A DNA stretch of 64,000 nt from Pseudomonas sp. RGM2987. Its GTDB lineage: Bacteria > Pseudomonadota > Gammaproteobacteria > Pseudomonadales > Pseudomonadaceae. Under the pieces are notes generated by a model. It made no database searches and was not told the origin of the DNA. It saw only the letters and a program-made list of their open reading frames with translations. The stretch covers positions 248,001 through 312,000 of the forward strand of contig NZ_JALJDX010000222.1 in the NCBI RefSeq assembly GCF_022952855.1, given 5' to 3'. Position numbers and translations under genes: made by a program. This document shows, in pieces, positions 35,801 through 42,989 of the stretch. Positions within the stretch are counted from its first letter, which is position 1. Each line of letters begins with the position of its first letter.

Positions 35801-37688
35801 GCGGCAACGCCACCCATCGAACCTGCTCGGGCAACCACTCGGGTCGCTCGCCCTCACTGATCCAAACCTTGGGCGTGGCGTCCTGGCAGATCTCCTGCAA
35901 ACGCGACGCCGGCCATTGCGGATCGAGCGCCAGGTAAGTCGCGCCGCACTGCCACGCTGCGAGCATGTGCATCACCAGCTCACGACTGCGCGGCAAGCAC
36001 AGGGCGATGCGCTCACCGGCCAGGCTCGAATCCTGCTGCAAGCGTTCGCCACGAGCGACCACGGCACGTCCCAGCTCTGCGTAGCTGAGCGTACCCTGCT
36101 CATCCTGAAGGGCAATCGACTGGGGCTTGCGCCCACATTGCTCGGTGAATGCCTGCCAGGCGTTGCTGAAGGGAACCGGCACGTCCTCCCCTTTGAGCAA
36201 CGACTGCTGCTCGGGCGCCAGCCAGTGGAGGTCGGCAAACGGCACCTGGGGCTGTTCGATCGCCGCCAGAGCCAGGGCGACGAACTGATCGCGATAGCGT
36301 TCGATCGTTTCGTGGCGATACAACGCCTTGCTGTAGCGCCACCGGCAGAGAAATCCGTCTTCTTCGTCGATGATCACCATGTTCAATTCGTGGGCCGCGC
36401 CTCGTTGCTCCGACAGCAAGCGGTCGACGTACTGCTCGAACGGTGCAATGCGTTCCTTGTTCAGCGTGAACATGTGCTGGAACAGCGGCGCCCTGCCCGC
36501 CTGGCGCGGTAGATCCAACTGCTTGACCAGGCGCGAGAACGGGTAATGGCGGTGCTGCAAGGCGTTCTTGACGGTGGCATCGACCTGCCTGGCCCACTCG
36601 CCGCTGGACAGGTCCCGACGCAGACGGCAGCGGATGGGCAGCGGGTTGACCAGGTACCCCGGCAGGTTGACGTGTTCACGGCGCAAGCGCCAACCGCTGG
36701 GCGTTCCCAGAATGAAGTCGTCCTGGCCCGACAGCACGCCGAGAAATTGCTGGAACAGCGAGAACCACAACACATACGGCGTCACCCCCCACTCTCGGGC
36801 GACGGCGCGAAACCGCGCCGTGGTGGCCGGGTCGAAGCGGACCGACAACTCCCCGCCCTTGAATGCCTGGTTGCTGCCATAGGGGAAATCGGTAGGCAGC
36901 TCCAGGGCCGGGGCTTCGGCCAGCTGTGCCTGCCACCATGCCAGTTCCACGGGCTCGGCCGCCTCACTGCGGATATGCAAGTCGCTGCAATAGTCGCGAT
37001 AGGCATCGGGATTCACGGCGGGCAGCGGCTGATCGTGGAGCAGCGCGAACAGCTCATTGAGCACGATGTAGAACGTGGCCAGATCCGCCGCGATGTGATG
37101 AATCACCAGCAGCACGCTGTGCTCGACATGACCATCGCGCGCGTTGCTGAAGAGGACTACCCGGCTGACGTCTGCGTCTTCCAGCTTGAAGGGAAGATCG
37201 GCCGTCTCGGTGATGCGTTGCTGCAACGTCTGCGCGTCCGCGTCCTGCAATGCCACGCGCTGCAACGACTGGACGCGCTCGCGGTGGCTCCATTGCAGCA
37301 AGTCACCGTTGCGCTCGGCATAGGGCGTGCACAACAACGGATAGCGCTGTTGTACGGTTGCCCAGGCGTCTTGCAGACGCTGGGGCAAGTCCTGGGTAAC
37401 GAACTGTGGCTTGATCCGTCCGGCATAGGCAATGTTGTAGGCGCAGCTGTCGGGCGCAAGGCGCTGGAGAAACCAGAGCGCCTGCTCGTTGTCCGTCAGC
37501 GGTCGGGCATCGAAATAGTCGGGGTGTCGTTGCAGCCACTGCCGCACTTCAGTGTCGCGTGCATGAAGTTGGGCGTTGAGTTCTTCATCCAGCGCACCGG
37601 GCGATCCGTGCGTAACGATCAAACGACCTTCGGCTATCGATAGGCGAATTCCACGCAGCCAGCAGCGATGCATCAGGCGATCGAGCAT
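32871..37688 (-). CDS. NRPS, loading/first module: docking-C-A(Asp)-T-T-E
   Basis: A 1605-residue single-module NRPS, first of the assembly line by operon order. Residues 1-55 resemble a TubC-type docking domain (GIRLSIAEGRLIVTHGSPGALDEEL). A condensation domain follows with HHIAADL at 197-203 in place of HHxxxDG; being first, it is a candidate starter C domain that N-acylates the residue. The adenylation domain (about 505-1000; NHYGPSETTVG) reads DLTKVGHVGK, aspartate. Two thiolation domains follow with active serines near 1038 and 1110, both GGDSI. The epimerase-type domain (1162-1590) has HHLLVDAVSW, ESHGRS and NYLGR. The product would be a D-configured, probably beta-hydroxylated aspartyl unit passed to the D-C-L domain of the next protein. 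AAGGAC upstream supports ATG 37688. No fatty-acyl ligase is in the window. Confidence 0.9.
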   Translation of the reverse strand: MLDRLMHRCWLRGIRLSIAEGRLIVTHGSPGALDEELNAQLHARDTEVRQWLQRHPDYFDARPLTDNEQALWFLQRLAPDSCAYNIAYAGRIKPQFVTQDLPQRLQDAWATVQQRYPLLCTPYAERNGDLLQWSHRERVQSLQRVALQDADAQTLQQRITETADLPFKLEDADVSRVVLFSNARDGHVEHSVLLVIHHIAADLATFYIVLNELFALLHDQPLPAVNPDAYRDYCSDLHIRSEAAEPVELAWWQAQLAEAPALELPTDFPYGSNQAFKGGELSVRFDPATTARFRAVAREWGVTPYVLWFSLFQQFLGVLSGQDDFILGTPSGWRLRREHVNLPGYLVNPLPIRCRLRRDLSSGEWARQVDATVKNALQHRHYPFSRLVKQLDLPRQAGRAPLFQHMFTLNKERIAPFEQYVDRLLSEQRGAAHELNMVIIDEEDGFLCRWRYSKALYRHETIERYRDQFVALALAAIEQPQVPFADLHWLAPEQQSLLKGEDVPVPFSNAWQAFTEQCGRKPQSIALQDEQGTLSYAELGRAVVARGERLQQDSSLAGERIALCLPRSRELVMHMLAAWQCGATYLALDPQWPASRLQEICQDATPKVWISEGERPEWLPEQVRWVALPPAPLFSESPLRASLAADLAAYVVYTSGSSGRPKGVEVSQGNLIHYVSGCLERLGLPGDASLASLASCATDLGHTALFGALLSGRCLRLLAEDLAFDAEELAAVLARQPVDLLKIVPSHLNALLIARDPQRLLPRQCLVVGGEALSHDLVTRLRALKADLRIVNHYGPSETTVGVLTHEVDASGAAPLGRPLANVQVSVRGPDGTLLPVGVSGELYVQGATVALGYVSASDADRARFGEHGYRTGDRVRLNHLGQMEFLGRLDEQVKIRGYRVEPAEVAAQLRAMPQVSDVRVLNCPTPLSGNRLVAFLVAPPAALAGIQETLQGQLPDYMQPAQWHCLDAFALLPNGKADRQALLRLAEQATTPAHGAGRSDDQPLSAVETALLDIWRSMLGNQEVGPDDNFFALGGDSILGLQIIALARQQQILMTPKQLFAEQTVRALARVVQTPQRSLELRLLEIAREILNNSDLQVDDNFFSVGGDSILSLQIIARAKQQGLLLKPKQIFEFPTVRGWAGQAVDLGAMTEQSASHAPEPTTAFALTPIQEWFFSQEQNLAEHWNQSLLLALDEPLDQQRFTRALGALLERHASLRLTFEASSQGWQQRYQGFSQDQVKTLFRVEEQPLTEALLQRSQQGWDLAQAPLIRWVYFTQSRELLCTAHHLLVDAVSWQVLLHELESLYLQPDAVLPAVTAGFHVWSEALQRHRGDPEVLAQVDYWHEQLAAEGTVPEQVSVYGESRTLEAQLTVEQTQLLLGDCHAAYGTQVQDLLVAALAGTLGQWQGRERVTLEMESHGRSGWEQGPDLSRSIGWHTSRYPLAIDTSWEPERSIIAAKEALRRLPEQGLGYGLLRLDPVHGLGAASLLTFNYLGRVEQWLEASRLWRLARPICPGMRADSTRRTHLLDVTALVNEGRLHIEWRYDPQIHEPALVRELAQQFQQRIADLLEHCLAPTVGRATASDFADSGLSDDEFLGLLEQLEQ

Positions 37689-37758
37689 TTGATGTCCTTC
37701 ATTGTGCTTGTTCGAAATAGGCCGCCCATTGCGGCGGCTTTCTGAAAGGAAGAGGCGA

Positions 37759-38748
37759 TCAGCCTGCCGAGGCCGGCTCCGCCATGGCGACCACGACCTT
37801 GCGCGATCCTTGGAAGGTTGCGCGACCGTGAGCGACCAGCATGTTGTCGAGCATCAAGACGTCACCTGCCTGCCAGGGAAAGCTCACCTGACAACGCTGC
37901 AGGACTTCGCGGATATGCTCCAGCGCCTCCAGTTCAATCGGCGAGCCGTCGCCATAAAACACGTTACGCGGCACACCCTGTTCCCCGACGATGGAGATCA
38001 ATGTCTCGCGTACCGGCGCTGCAAGGTTGGAGATATGGAACAGATGCGCCTGGTTGAACCACACCCACTCCCCCGTCACCGGGTGCTGGGCCACGGCCTG
38101 GCAGACCTGGCGAGTGGAAAGCTCACCGTCGTCTTTCCACTGGAACTCGATGTTGCTGGCACGACAGTAACGCTCGACCTGCGTGCGGTCCTCGGTGCTG
38201 AAAGCCTGCTGCCAGGGCAGGTCCAGGCCGTTGCCGTAGTTGCGCACATACATCAGGCGCTTCTCGGCAAAGCGCTGACGGATAGCGGGGTCGATCTGCT
38301 GGTAGACGAGACGGCTATCGGCAATGGGCGTTTCACCGCCGACCGGCGAAGCCTGCACACAATGGAACCAGATCTTCATCGGCCAGTTCAGCGAATAGGA
38401 CTGCTCATTGTGCAGCGGGATAACCTGGTGGGCCGGGTACTCGGTGGAGGTGTACACCCGGTTGTTGAGCTTGGTGCGCGGAGTGGACGCATAGTCGTAG
38501 GTCAGCAACTCATGACCGAAGCTGCGGGCAAATTCCTCGAAGTCCGCTTCACCCTTGAACGCGAAACCGCGAAACAGAACCCCTCCCGCACGAGGCAACT
38601 GGGCCTCCACCGCTTGCAGGATCTGCGCTCGACTGGCTTGCCAGGCAGCGCCGGCCTGCGGTGCCTGGAATATGAACGGCAAGGTCTGCTCGTTACCCGG
38701 TACAACATCCATGGTTTGAACCTGTGCACGCACCAAACCGCTTTCCAT
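37759..38748 (-). CDS. Stand-alone TauD/SyrP-like Fe(II)/2-oxoglutarate amino-acid beta-hydroxylase
   Basis: A protein of about 329 residues of the TauD/TfdA fold. The iron-binding triad is visible as H113-N-E115 in PLHNEQSY and a distal H307 in MLDNMLVAHGR, followed by RKVVVAMAE for 2-oxoglutarate. It is clearly related to the fused hydroxylase domain of the 3017-residue NRPS (FHNE, MLDNMMAAHAR, RKIVVAMGE). Such stand-alone enzymes hydroxylate Asp or His tethered to an NRPS carrier domain. It is the first gene of the NRPS operon, 70 bases ahead of the first synthetase, whose Asp module has tandem thiolation domains; that module and the similar one in the 3017-residue NRPS are its likely targets. 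Start ATG 38748 is chosen because GGGAG lies six bases before it; longer frames reach 38820. Confidence 0.88.
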   Translation of the reverse strand: MESGLVRAQVQTMDVVPGNEQTLPFIFQAPQAGAAWQASRAQILQAVEAQLPRAGGVLFRGFAFKGEADFEEFARSFGHELLTYDYASTPRTKLNNRVYTSTEYPAHQVIPLHNEQSYSLNWPMKIWFHCVQASPVGGETPIADSRLVYQQIDPAIRQRFAEKRLMYVRNYGNGLDLPWQQAFSTEDRTQVERYCRASNIEFQWKDDGELSTRQVCQAVAQHPVTGEWVWFNQAHLFHISNLAAPVRETLISIVGEQGVPRNVFYGDGSPIELEALEHIREVLQRCQVSFPWQAGDVLMLDNMLVAHGRATFQGSRKVVVAMAEPASAG

Positions 38749-38822
38749 ATAAGCTCCCGCCATCCGATCAGCGAATTTTTTTCGAGAGCATAAACTAATA
38801 CAAACGACTAACAGCCGCAACA

Positions 38823-38841
38823 GAGAATCATTGTCATTAGT
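38823..38841. promoter_or_regulatory. Fur-box-like site upstream of the hydroxylase-NRPS operon
   Basis: The window beginning GAGAATCATTGTC matches the 19-base Fur consensus at 13 of 19 positions by hand. Read on the coding strand it contains AATACTAATG, the same core as the other two sites. It lies 75 bases before the hydroxylase start and just after the binding-protein gene stop, so it would let Fur control the whole biosynthetic operon. Confidence 0.65.
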
Positions 38842-38865
38842 ATTAATCGCATCATCAGGATCGGC

Positions 38866-39861
38866 TTATTTGCCCTGCAGGACGCTCTCCCGCTCGGCGA
38901 TATGCGACATCAGCAGATAGGCAGAACCCAGCAGGCCCTGCATCGTATCGGCATAGCGGCTGCGATTGAGGTACAGAAACTGGCGGTTTTTCACTGCAAA
39001 CAGGTTCTTCCACTGAGGAGACTGACGAAACGCGGCGGTGCTGGCTTCCGAGTCGAGCAATTCTTCATAGGTGTCGATGATGAAATCACTGTCGAAGTCG
39101 CCGATTCGTTCCAGGCTGTAAGGCACGTTCTGCCGCGCCTCACGATAAGCGGCGACGCGCCCCAGGCCAAAATCGGTAATGACGTCGTCCATGCCGCCGC
39201 GGCCGATCAGTTGGAAGCCATCGCTGTAGACTTCCAGCGTTGTGACCGTGATGCGCGAAGGATCCTTGACGCGCTTCTTGAACTCGCTGACGACCCACTG
39301 ATACTCGTGGAGCATTTCTTCATAACGCTGCTGCTTGCCGACCAGCTCGGCGAGCTCCTTGGCGTAAGTCTTGATGTCGGTTTCCCGGGCAGGCAGCAGC
39401 ACGACCGGTGCGATCTTGCTGAGTTTGTCCTTGATGTCGGCGTGATAGGACAACCCCACGATCAAGTCAGGCTTCAAGGCTGCGATAGCCTCCAGATCGG
39501 GTGACTGATGCGAGCCGATATACTGGATTCCCGCCGTATTGAACCGCTGCTCCGCTCCGCGAAACAGCACATCCGAGAACAGTTTCTTGCGCCCCGTCGA
39601 ACCACAAGGCTTGACCCCCAGCTCGAGCAATTGGTCCGTCAGGCTGAAGTCATGCAAAGACACGATGCAGTGCGGAGCGACGGGAACCTCAACCCGACCG
39701 AAACTGTTCTCGAACACCTTGGTTTCAGCGGCCTTGGTTTCAACGGCGCTGGCCTGTGCAACCACCAATGCCAACGGCACACAGAGCATGCCGATCAAAC
39801 CTCGAATAGAACCTTTCACCCATTCCCGCACGTATTTGCCTCCAGACAATTCAATGAACAC
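38866..39861 (-). CDS. FecB-like ferric-siderophore periplasmic binding protein
   Basis: A 331-residue protein of the type-III (FecB/FhuD/BtuF) binding-protein family. A signal peptide spans roughly residues 16-39 (RGLIGMLCVPLALVVAQASA). The mature part has two lobes joined by a long helix: IVSLHDFSLTDQLLELGVKPCG, DLEAIAALKPDLIVGL, KIAPVVLLPAR, then WKNLFAVKNRQFLYLNR. It would carry the ferric siderophore from the TonB receptor to the FecCD-like permeases encoded just upstream, from which it is separated by 9 bases. The start may be slightly internal (M25 would truncate the signal), so ATG 39861 is kept. The ligand is presumably the peptide made by the adjacent NRPSs; that link is from position only. 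Confidence 0.88.
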   Translation of the reverse strand: MFIELSGGKYVREWVKGSIRGLIGMLCVPLALVVAQASAVETKAAETKVFENSFGRVEVPVAPHCIVSLHDFSLTDQLLELGVKPCGSTGRKKLFSDVLFRGAEQRFNTAGIQYIGSHQSPDLEAIAALKPDLIVGLSYHADIKDKLSKIAPVVLLPARETDIKTYAKELAELVGKQQRYEEMLHEYQWVVSEFKKRVKDPSRITVTTLEVYSDGFQLIGRGGMDDVITDFGLGRVAAYREARQNVPYSLERIGDFDSDFIIDTYEELLDSEASTAAFRQSPQWKNLFAVKNRQFLYLNRSRYADTMQGLLGSAYLLMSHIAERESVLQGK

Positions 39862-39870
39862 CGCTGCGCT

Positions 39871-40920
39871 TCAACGGCTGCGCTGACGCGCCAACAAAAC
39901 AATCAGATAAGGTGCTCCGACGATTGCGACCACCAGCCCCGCCGGCAACTGCAAAGGCGGGAAAAGCCCCCTCCCCAGGGTGTCGCCGGCCAGCACCAGC
40001 AGTGCGCCGACCAAGGCCGACAAAGGGATCAGCGCGCCATGCCGGTCACCGGCCATTTGCCGCGCCAGGTGCGGAGCCACCAGCCCGACAAACGTCATGG
40101 TGCCGACATTGGCCACCGCTGCCGCCGTCAACATGACACTGCACAACAGCAGCGACATCATGGCCCAGGTGACATTCAGACCGCGGCTGAGGGCGACTTT
40201 TTCGCCCAACTGCAACAGGTTCAACTGGCGATGACAAAACAGCAACGGCATCCCCGCCAGCATCAGCCAAGCGCCGAGGCTATGGACCTGGGGCCATCCA
40301 GCCCGGTGCAGACTGCCGCCAAGCCACATCAGGGCCGACTCCACCTGATCGATGTTGCCGTAGGTGATCAGCAGATCGGCCACCGCACTGAGCATGGCGG
40401 TAAGCCCAACGCCCACCAGGATCAGGCGCAATGGCGAAATACCCTGGCGCCAGGACAGCAGCGCAACGAAGCAAGCCACCGTCAACCCGCCGGCTAGCGC
40501 CGCCAATGGGTAGAACTCCAGGGGAAGCAGCGTCGGCCAGAGCACGATAATCACCAACATGGTGACACTCGCGCCCGATTCCACGCCCACCAGGCCCGGC
40601 GCTGCCAGAGGGTTACGGGTCAACGACTGCATCAACAGACCGGCCAGGGACATAGCGGCGCCAGCCAGGATCGCCAACAGGACGCGGGGCAGCCGCAGCT
40701 CCCAGAGCAGATTGCGGGTCATCGGATTGACCTGCTCAGGCGTCAGCAACGCTTGCCATGCCTGGGCAACATCCAATGAATAACTGCCGACGGTCAATGC
40801 ATACAGGGCTAATGCAACAACGGCAGCCATCAGCACCAGCACGCAAATCAGGTCGATTGGCCGGGCCACCCAGGGCAATAACGGATAGGTTCGGGGCAAG
40901 GTCAATCCAGTGCGCATCAT
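39871..40920 (-). CDS. FecCD/BtuC-family ferric-siderophore permease (second subunit)
   Basis: A 349-residue multi-spanning permease of the FecCD family with about nine or ten hydrophobic helices. Family blocks are LWELRLPRVLLAILAGAAMSLAGLLMQSLTRNPLAAPGLVGVESGA near the N terminus and TFVGLVAPHLARQMAGDRHGALIPLSALVGALLVLAGDTLGR near the C terminus. The ATG at 40920 overlaps the previous permease stop by four bases (ATGA). It pairs with the 327-residue permease to form the inner-membrane channel for the ferric siderophore, energised by the FecE-like ATPase two genes upstream. Confidence 0.92.
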   Translation of the reverse strand: MMRTGLTLPRTYPLLPWVARPIDLICVLVLMAAVVALALYALTVGSYSLDVAQAWQALLTPEQVNPMTRNLLWELRLPRVLLAILAGAAMSLAGLLMQSLTRNPLAAPGLVGVESGASVTMLVIIVLWPTLLPLEFYPLAALAGGLTVACFVALLSWRQGISPLRLILVGVGLTAMLSAVADLLITYGNIDQVESALMWLGGSLHRAGWPQVHSLGAWLMLAGMPLLFCHRQLNLLQLGEKVALSRGLNVTWAMMSLLLCSVMLTAAAVANVGTMTFVGLVAPHLARQMAGDRHGALIPLSALVGALLVLAGDTLGRGLFPPLQLPAGLVVAIVGAPYLIVLLARQRSR

Positions 40921-41900
40921 CGGACCTTCCTCAAGACCAGCACGACAAAGATCGGACCGCCGATCAGGGCGGTGACGATGCCGGTATTGAGCTCGAACGG
41001 GCGCACTACGGTCCTTGCCGCGATATCCGCCAGGATCAGCAGCAACGCCCCCAACAACGGGGCGGCCAATAACAGGCGCCGGTAGTCATCGCCAAACAAC
41101 AACCGCGCCGCATGCGGCACCACCAGCCCCACGAAACCAATGGGCCCCGCCAAGGCCACTGCCCCCCCGGACAGCAGCACCACCGATGCCAGGCCGAGCA
41201 CACGCATTTTCAACAGATTGACGCCCATGCCGGCCGCCGCCTGAGGCCCCAGCCGATGAGCATTCAACGCGCGGACGTTTACCAGGCACAGGCACATGCC
41301 CAGCAAGACATAGGGCCAGACCCAGGTCTGCATCGAACCCCCGGTGACACCGATGGAACCGGTCAGCCAGCGACGCAGGCTGTCGAGCCCCTGCTGGTCG
41401 AGCAGCAACAGGATCGAGGTGATCGCGCTGAACAACGCCGCGATCATCGCCCCGGACAATGTCAGTCGAATCGGGTTGTGCCCCCGCCCCGCCAGCATCA
41501 GCACACCGATGGAAGCCACCAACGCGCCCGCAAAGGCAAACAAGGGAATCATCGACATATCGTTGCCCGGCACCACCAGCAAGCCGAACACAACGAACAA
41601 TGCAGCTCCGCTATTGATGCCGAGAATGCCCGGGTCGGCCAGCGGGTTGTCACCCACCGCTTGCATGATGACCCCGGCGAGCCCCAGGCTGGCGCCCACC
41701 AGCATCGCGACCAGCAGGCGTGGCAAGCGGCTGCCACGAATGACACTCTGATCGGGATTGTCCGGCGCATAGGCGACCAAGGCCTGCCAAGCCTCCTGCC
41801 AGGGGATGTCCTTTGCACCGACGGCCAGATGCAGCAGCGCCGTCAGGACGATCGCCAGCAACAAACCCAACCAGACCGGTAACCGCAAACCGTGACTCAC
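40917..41900 (-). CDS. FecCD/BtuC-family ferric-siderophore permease (first subunit)
   Basis: A 327-residue permease with the same conserved blocks as its partner: RGSRLPRLLVAMLVGASLGLAGVIMQAVGDNPLADPGILGINSGAAL and GPIGFVGLVVPHAARLLFGDDYRR. I place the start at GTG 41900, which overlaps the ATPase TGA by four bases (GTGA) and has GGGAGG four bases upstream; an in-frame ATG at 41951 would overlap the ATPase gene by 55 bases. The tight overlap on both sides makes ATPase-permease-permease one coupled translational unit followed by the binding-protein gene. Confidence 0.9.
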   Translation of the reverse strand: MSHGLRLPVWLGLLLAIVLTALLHLAVGAKDIPWQEAWQALVAYAPDNPDQSVIRGSRLPRLLVAMLVGASLGLAGVIMQAVGDNPLADPGILGINSGAALFVVFGLLVVPGNDMSMIPLFAFAGALVASIGVLMLAGRGHNPIRLTLSGAMIAALFSAITSILLLLDQQGLDSLRRWLTGSIGVTGGSMQTWVWPYVLLGMCLCLVNVRALNAHRLGPQAAAGMGVNLLKMRVLGLASVVLLSGGAVALAGPIGFVGLVVPHAARLLFGDDYRRLLLAAPLLGALLLILADIAARTVVRPFELNTGIVTALIGGPIFVVLVLRKVR

Positions 41901-42700
41901 ATCGCCTCCCGCACGGCCAGCGGCTGGCTTCGATTGGTCTGGGGTACGCACAACGGATCACCGGAATAGGGGTCGGTAATAATGTGCGCATCCAGATCAA
42001 ACACCGCCTTGAGATTTTCCCGAGTGAAGACTTCGGCTGGCGCGCCCTGGGCGATCAAGCGCCCTTCGCGCATCATCACCAGATGGTCGGCATAACGCGC
42101 GGCCTGGTTCAGATCGTGAAGTACCGCGATGATGGTCTTGCCCTGGTCACGCAGATCGACCAGCAATTCAAGCAGGGTGATCTGATGGGCAATGTCGAGG
42201 AAGGTCGTGGGCTCATCCAGTAGAATCACCGGGGTGTCCTGGGCCAGCGTCATGGCGATCCAGCAGCGCTGCAATTGTCCACCCGACAGGGTGGCCAGCG
42301 AACGGTCGAGCAAAGGACCGATACCGGCCAGGTCAATCGCGCGGTCAATGGCCTGTTGATCCTGTTCGGACCATTGGCGCCACCAGCTCTGCCAGGGAAA
42401 GCGTCCCTGCATCACCAGCTCACGCACACTCATGCCGGCTGGCGATGTGGTGCGCTGGGGTAATAACGCCATTCGTTGCGCCAGCGCCCGACGCGAGTGC
42501 TGCCCCAAGGGTTTGCCTGACAACTGCACGCTGCCGGCGCTCGGCCGCAGCATATGGGCAAGCACGTTCAACAACGTGGTCTTGCCGCAGCCATTGGCCC
42601 CGATCAACGCCGTGAAACAACCTTCAGGAATTTCCAGGCTGACGCCGTTGAGAATCTGCTGTTCGCCATAGCTCAGCCGCACATCGGTGGCTTTCAGCAT
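41897..42700 (-). CDS. FecE/FhuC-like ferric-siderophore ABC ATPase
   Basis: A 267-residue ATPase of the iron-siderophore import class. Walker A is GANGCGKTT, the signature is LSGGQLQRCWIAMTLAQDTPVILLDEPTTFLDIAHQ (LDEPTTFLDI is the diagnostic Walker B of FepC/FecE/FhuC) and the H-loop is AVLHDLNQAARYAD. It is the first gene of the importer operon, divergent from the TonB receptor gene with a 289-base control region that holds a Fur-box-like site. It powers uptake through the two FecCD-like permeases. Confidence 0.93.
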   Translation of the reverse strand: MLKATDVRLSYGEQQILNGVSLEIPEGCFTALIGANGCGKTTLLNVLAHMLRPSAGSVQLSGKPLGQHSRRALAQRMALLPQRTTSPAGMSVRELVMQGRFPWQSWWRQWSEQDQQAIDRAIDLAGIGPLLDRSLATLSGGQLQRCWIAMTLAQDTPVILLDEPTTFLDIAHQITLLELLVDLRDQGKTIIAVLHDLNQAARYADHLVMMREGRLIAQGAPAEVFTRENLKAVFDLDAHIITDPYSGDPLCVPQTNRSQPLAVREAM

Positions 42701-42858
42701 GACCGTCCCTCCATGCCCAAGAAGGCCTGACCGAATGGGTTTTCGAGCTGCCCTCCGCGGCGTTTTTCGTCCTGTAACACGATAGGTAATCAGCTGGAGG
42801 GCCCTAAGTGGGCGACAGGATATGTCGAAATAAAATAAATGCCTACAAGCCTGACAAT

Positions 42859-42877
42859 ACTAATGCAAACCCTTATC
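42859..42877. promoter_or_regulatory. Fur-box-like site between importer operon and receptor gene
   Basis: The window beginning ACTAATGCAAAC and ending CCTTATC matches the 19-base Fur consensus at 13 of 19 positions by hand, preceded by AAT to give the shared AATACTAATG core. It lies in the 289-base divergent region, 112 bases from the receptor gene start, and could repress both directions. Confidence 0.6.
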
Positions 42878-42989
42878 ATTTACAGCTACCATGTGGCCAG
42901 TAGACACCAACCCTTAAGGTCTGCCTGGCAGAACAGAATCAGGACATAAGGCTCCCCAAGAGCAAAATGTAAACTCAAGGACTTCCTCG

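Noticed and set aside
10498..37688. Cluster considered to be pyoverdine biosynthesis
   Set aside because: No chromophore module (Glu-Tyr-Dab), no PvdA/PvdF, PvdQ, PvdN or PvdP genes, and the receptor lacks the FpvA signalling domain.
32871..37688. Histidine as substrate of one of the three DLTK-type adenylation domains
   Set aside because: The hand-read codes fit aspartate; the histidine codes I know differ. Kept only as an alternative in the findings because corrugatin-type siderophores contain hydroxyhistidine.
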